From NCBI GenBank assembly GCA_963705835.1, contig CAVPLC010000047.1, positions 186,001-250,000 of the forward strand: DNA of 64,000 nucleotides, read 5' to 3'. Position 1 is the first letter of the stretch. Each line of letters begins with the position of its first letter. The DNA comes from Palsa-504 sp963705835 (lineage in GTDB: Bacteria; Actinomycetota; Actinomycetes; Streptosporangiales; Streptosporangiaceae). Below the pieces are notes generated by a model, which was not told the origin of the DNA, made no database searches, and saw only the letters and a list, made by a program, of their open reading frames with translations. Below, piece after piece: positions 61,874-64,000 of this stretch. Both the position numbers and the translations under genes were made by a program.

Positions 61874-62890
61874 GTGCGCCCGTTCCGTATAGGTCTTATC
61901 GGGGCAGGCCGGATGGGCCGCACTCACCTACGGGCCCTCGCCGGCTCGGGACAGGTGGCCGTGACGGCCGTCGCGGAGATGTCGGCGGCGGCCCGTTCGG
62001 CCCTGGACGCGCCCGGCGCGACGCTGCACGAGAGCGTGGCGGAGATGCTGGACCGGGCCGCGCTGGACGGGGTGCTCATCGCCGCGCCGACCGACCAGCA
62101 CGGCGTGATCATCGCCGAGGTCGCCGCGCGCGGGCTGCCCATCTTGTGCGAGAAGCCTTGCGGGCTCACCGCTGCGGCCGTGCGGGCCTCAGCGCAGGCC
62201 ACCGCGGCCGCGGGGGTGCCGCTGCAGGTGGCCTACTGGCGGCGGTTCGTGCCGGGGCTGCGGCAGCTGCACGACCGGATCGCCGCGGGCGAGCTCGGCG
62301 TCATCCACCTCGTCACCTGCTACCAGTGGGACGAGCGCCCGCCGTCACCGCTCTTCCGCGCGCACAGCGGCGGGATCGCGATCGACATGGGCGTGCACGA
62401 ATTCGACCAGTTGCGGTGGCTGACCGGCCAGGACATCGACGGGCTGGCCGCGGTGGCGTCCGGCTCGGCACCCGACGGGATCGCCGACGTGGACGGCGCG
62501 CAGGTGATCGTGAGGCTGTCCGGCGGCGCGACCGGTTTCATCTCGCTCGGCCGTTACTATCCGGTGGGCGACGCGGTGTGGGCCGAGGCGTTCGGCACCC
62601 GGGGCCACGAGCGCTGCGACGTCATCGACCCGGCCGAGGGCGAGGTCGCCCAGCTCGAGGCGCTGCGCCGCCAGGCGGAGTCGTTCGCCGCCTTCGCGGG
62701 CGGCGGCCCGTGTGAGGGGGCCACGGCGGCCGACGCGATCGCGGCGCTGGCCGCCGCCGAGCAGGTCACCGCGGTGATACCCGCCCTCTCCGGGCGTAGC
62801 CCGGAAAATCAGGCGCCGGGCGGGGCTGCCCCGGGCCGGAACGTCAGCGACAGCCTGCCGCCCAGCTACCGTCACCGGCCGGGCGGATGA
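61874..62890 (+). CDS. Gfo/Idh/MocA-family oxidoreductase (inositol dehydrogenase-like)
   Basis: 338 residues, GTG 61874 with GAGGG 7 nt upstream. FRIGLIGAGRMGRTHLRALA is the nucleotide-binding loop, LPILCEKPCGLTAAAVRAS has the EKP motif, VAYWRRFVPGLRQLHDRIAA carries the catalytic-region arginine pair, and GGIAIDMGVHEFDQLRWLTG the D-x-x-x-H pair. This is close to myo-inositol 2-dehydrogenase/IolG-like proteins. The last ~35 residues (GRSPENQAPGGAAPGRN) are again low-complexity. A duplicated CGnGGGCTGTAAC just before the start suggests a small upstream repeat. Confidence 0.9.
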   Translation: MRPFRIGLIGAGRMGRTHLRALAGSGQVAVTAVAEMSAAARSALDAPGATLHESVAEMLDRAALDGVLIAAPTDQHGVIIAEVAARGLPILCEKPCGLTAAAVRASAQATAAAGVPLQVAYWRRFVPGLRQLHDRIAAGELGVIHLVTCYQWDERPPSPLFRAHSGGIAIDMGVHEFDQLRWLTGQDIDGLAAVASGSAPDGIADVDGAQVIVRLSGGATGFISLGRYYPVGDAVWAEAFGTRGHERCDVIDPAEGEVAQLEALRRQAESFAAFAGGGPCEGATAADAIAALAAAEQVTAVIPALSGRSPENQAPGGAAPGRNVSDSLPPSYRHRPGG

Positions 62891-64000
62891 GCGCCGGGGC
62901 GGTTTACGGGGCGCCGGCGCTGCGGGTCGGCATTGTCGGCTACGGGCTGATGGGCAAGGCGCACAGCTACGGCTACCGCGTCGCCCCGATGCTGCGCCGG
63001 CTGCCGGTAACGCCGGTGGTCACGGTGATGTCGGGCCGTGACCAGGATGCGGTGGCGGCGGCGGCCGCGGCGTACGGCGTGCCCGCGACCGTCACCGACT
63101 GGCGGGAGCTCGTCGCGCGGGACGACGTGGACGTCGTGGACATCTGCACCCCGCCCGGCACCCACGCGCAGATCGCCCAGGAGGCCGCGGCGGCCGGCAA
63201 GGCGGTGCTGTGCGAGAAGCCGCTGGCGCTGACGTACCGGGAGGCGGCCGCGGCGCTCACCGCGGTGACCAGCGCCGGGGTGCACAACGCGGTCGGCTTC
63301 AACTACCGGCGGCTGCCGGCCGTCGCGCTGATGCGGCGCATGATCGACGAGGGCGCGGTCGGGCCGGTCAGGCTCTGGCGCGCCACCTGGCTGTCCGATG
63401 AGTTCACCGATCCGGCCACCCCGCATGACTGGCGGTTCGACCGGGCGATGGGCGGGACGACCATCTCCGACCTCGGCTGTCACCTGATCGACCTGGCGCT
63501 GTCCATGGCCGGCCCGGTGGACAGCACCTGCGCGCAGGCGGCGACGTTCATCGGGTCGCGATCGGCTCCCGGCGGCACCGGCACGGTCGCGGTGACCGTG
63601 GACGACGCGGCCAGCGCCCTGCTGCGGTTCGAGTCCGGCGCGCTCGGGGTGTTCGAGGTCGCGCGGGCCGCGGTGCGCCGGCCGTGCGACTTCACCATCG
63701 AGGTGAACGGAAGCAGCGGCACGCTGATGTTCAGCTACGCCCGGCTGAACGAGCTGTGGTACGGCAGCGGGGCCGACGACGCCGGGCTGTACGGCATGCG
63801 GCGGATCCGCGCCGAGCACCCGTCCCACCCGTACGCGGCGCAGTGGTGGCCGATCGGCCAGGGCGTCGGCTACGGCGCGTCCTTTGCCAACCAGGTCGCT
63901 GACCTGCTGGAGGGCTGGCCGGACGCGCCGTGGACGCCCGGTTTCCGCGAGGGCGCCGCGGTGCAGGCGGTGTGCGAGGCGATGGAAACCTCGGCGGCGG
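62887..64000 (+). CDS. Gfo/Idh/MocA-family oxidoreductase (runs off the window)
   Basis: At least 371 residues, ATG overlapping the previous stop (ATGA). LRVGIVGYGLMGKAHSYGYR, VVDICTPPGTHAQIAQEAAA, AVLCEKPLALTYREAAAAL, AVGFNYRRLPAVALMRRMID and GGTTISDLGCHLIDLALSMA give the Rossmann, EKP, catalytic lysine/tyrosine region and D-x-x-x-H elements. The C-terminal part (SHPYAAQWWPIGQGVGYGAS) is typical of larger members that act on sugars with a ring-adjacent substituent. The end is cut by the window; no stop has been reached. Confidence 0.9.
   Translation, partial: MSAGAVYGAPALRVGIVGYGLMGKAHSYGYRVAPMLRRLPVTPVVTVMSGRDQDAVAAAAAAYGVPATVTDWRELVARDDVDVVDICTPPGTHAQIAQEAAAAGKAVLCEKPLALTYREAAAALTAVTSAGVHNAVGFNYRRLPAVALMRRMIDEGAVGPVRLWRATWLSDEFTDPATPHDWRFDRAMGGTTISDLGCHLIDLALSMAGPVDSTCAQAATFIGSRSAPGGTGTVAVTVDDAASALLRFESGALGVFEVARAAVRRPCDFTIEVNGSSGTLMFSYARLNELWYGSGADDAGLYGMRRIRAEHPSHPYAAQWWPIGQGVGYGASFANQVADLLEGWPDAPWTPGFREGAAVQAVCEAMETSAA

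Overview
The window is about 70% GC, with dense, often overlapping ORFs, GTG and TTG starts and typical actinobacterial families: a PF04672 SAM methyltransferase, DUF222/HNH proteins, an F420/FMN split-barrel oxidoreductase, a TIGR03084 protein, DUF3099 and DUF4232. It fits chromosome of a soil Actinomycetota (Streptosporangiales/Streptomycetales-like; the genus cannot be read from the sequence).

Layout. 1-10.3 kb is an eroded accessory stretch. It holds an IS66 transposase tail, a three-gene cassette (Tat-exported 8-cysteine small protein, MauE, MauD), a deleted DDE transposase, a methyltransferase, a divergent pair of actinobacterial unknowns around a repeated dyad motif, a GNAT enzyme, a cyclic-nucleotide-domain/thioredoxin-reductase-like fusion, and a tRNA-Val followed by gene scraps. 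10.3-11.4 kb encodes a secreted ricin-B lectin-like protein. 11.4-22.5 kb is a catabolic locus resembling the acyclic-terpene/leucine (atu/liu) pathway: two acyl-CoA dehydrogenases, an enoyl-CoA hydratase, an AtuA-like protein, a TIGR03084 protein, both subunits of a biotin-dependent acyl-CoA carboxylase and an acyl-CoA synthetase. 22.5-28.1 kb holds a DHFR-like reductase, a beta-helix lipoprotein, a sulfotransferase and a degenerate DUF222/HNH gene. 28.2-39.9 kb is mostly central and amino-acid metabolism (acyl-CoA dehydrogenase, acyl-CoA synthetase, fumarylacetoacetase, citrate synthase, DODA-type dioxygenase, arginine deiminase), a vapBC toxin-antitoxin pair, a PHP phosphoesterase, a tandem YbjQ-like protein and a DUF1326/DUF2182 pair. 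40-43.9 kb has a scrambled membrane protein, a broken glutamyl-tRNA synthetase paralogue and small proteins. 44-57.7 kb holds an amino-acid permease, a phosphoesterase, a large 20-cysteine secreted protein, a Ser/Thr kinase with a DUF3099 partner, and a group of exported proteins (DUF4232, GH-like TIM barrel, Kelch/propeller). 57.8-64 kb is a sugar-catabolic operon: a GntR/UTRA regulator divergent from two sugar-phosphate-isomerase-type TIM barrels alternating with three Gfo/Idh/MocA oxidoreductases, the last running off the end.

Two themes cut across the window. First, at least ten otherwise well-conserved genes carry single or few-base frameshifts, most of them +1. This is either real decay or assembly error and must be settled before any is called a pseudogene. 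Second, a short motif (CCACTGnCCGTTC and its complement) recurs at four intergenic loci, once as a transposon-end-like sequence and twice as a long dyad. The most promising possibly undescribed system is the compact Tat-peptide/MauE/MauD cassette at 1.0-2.6 kb.
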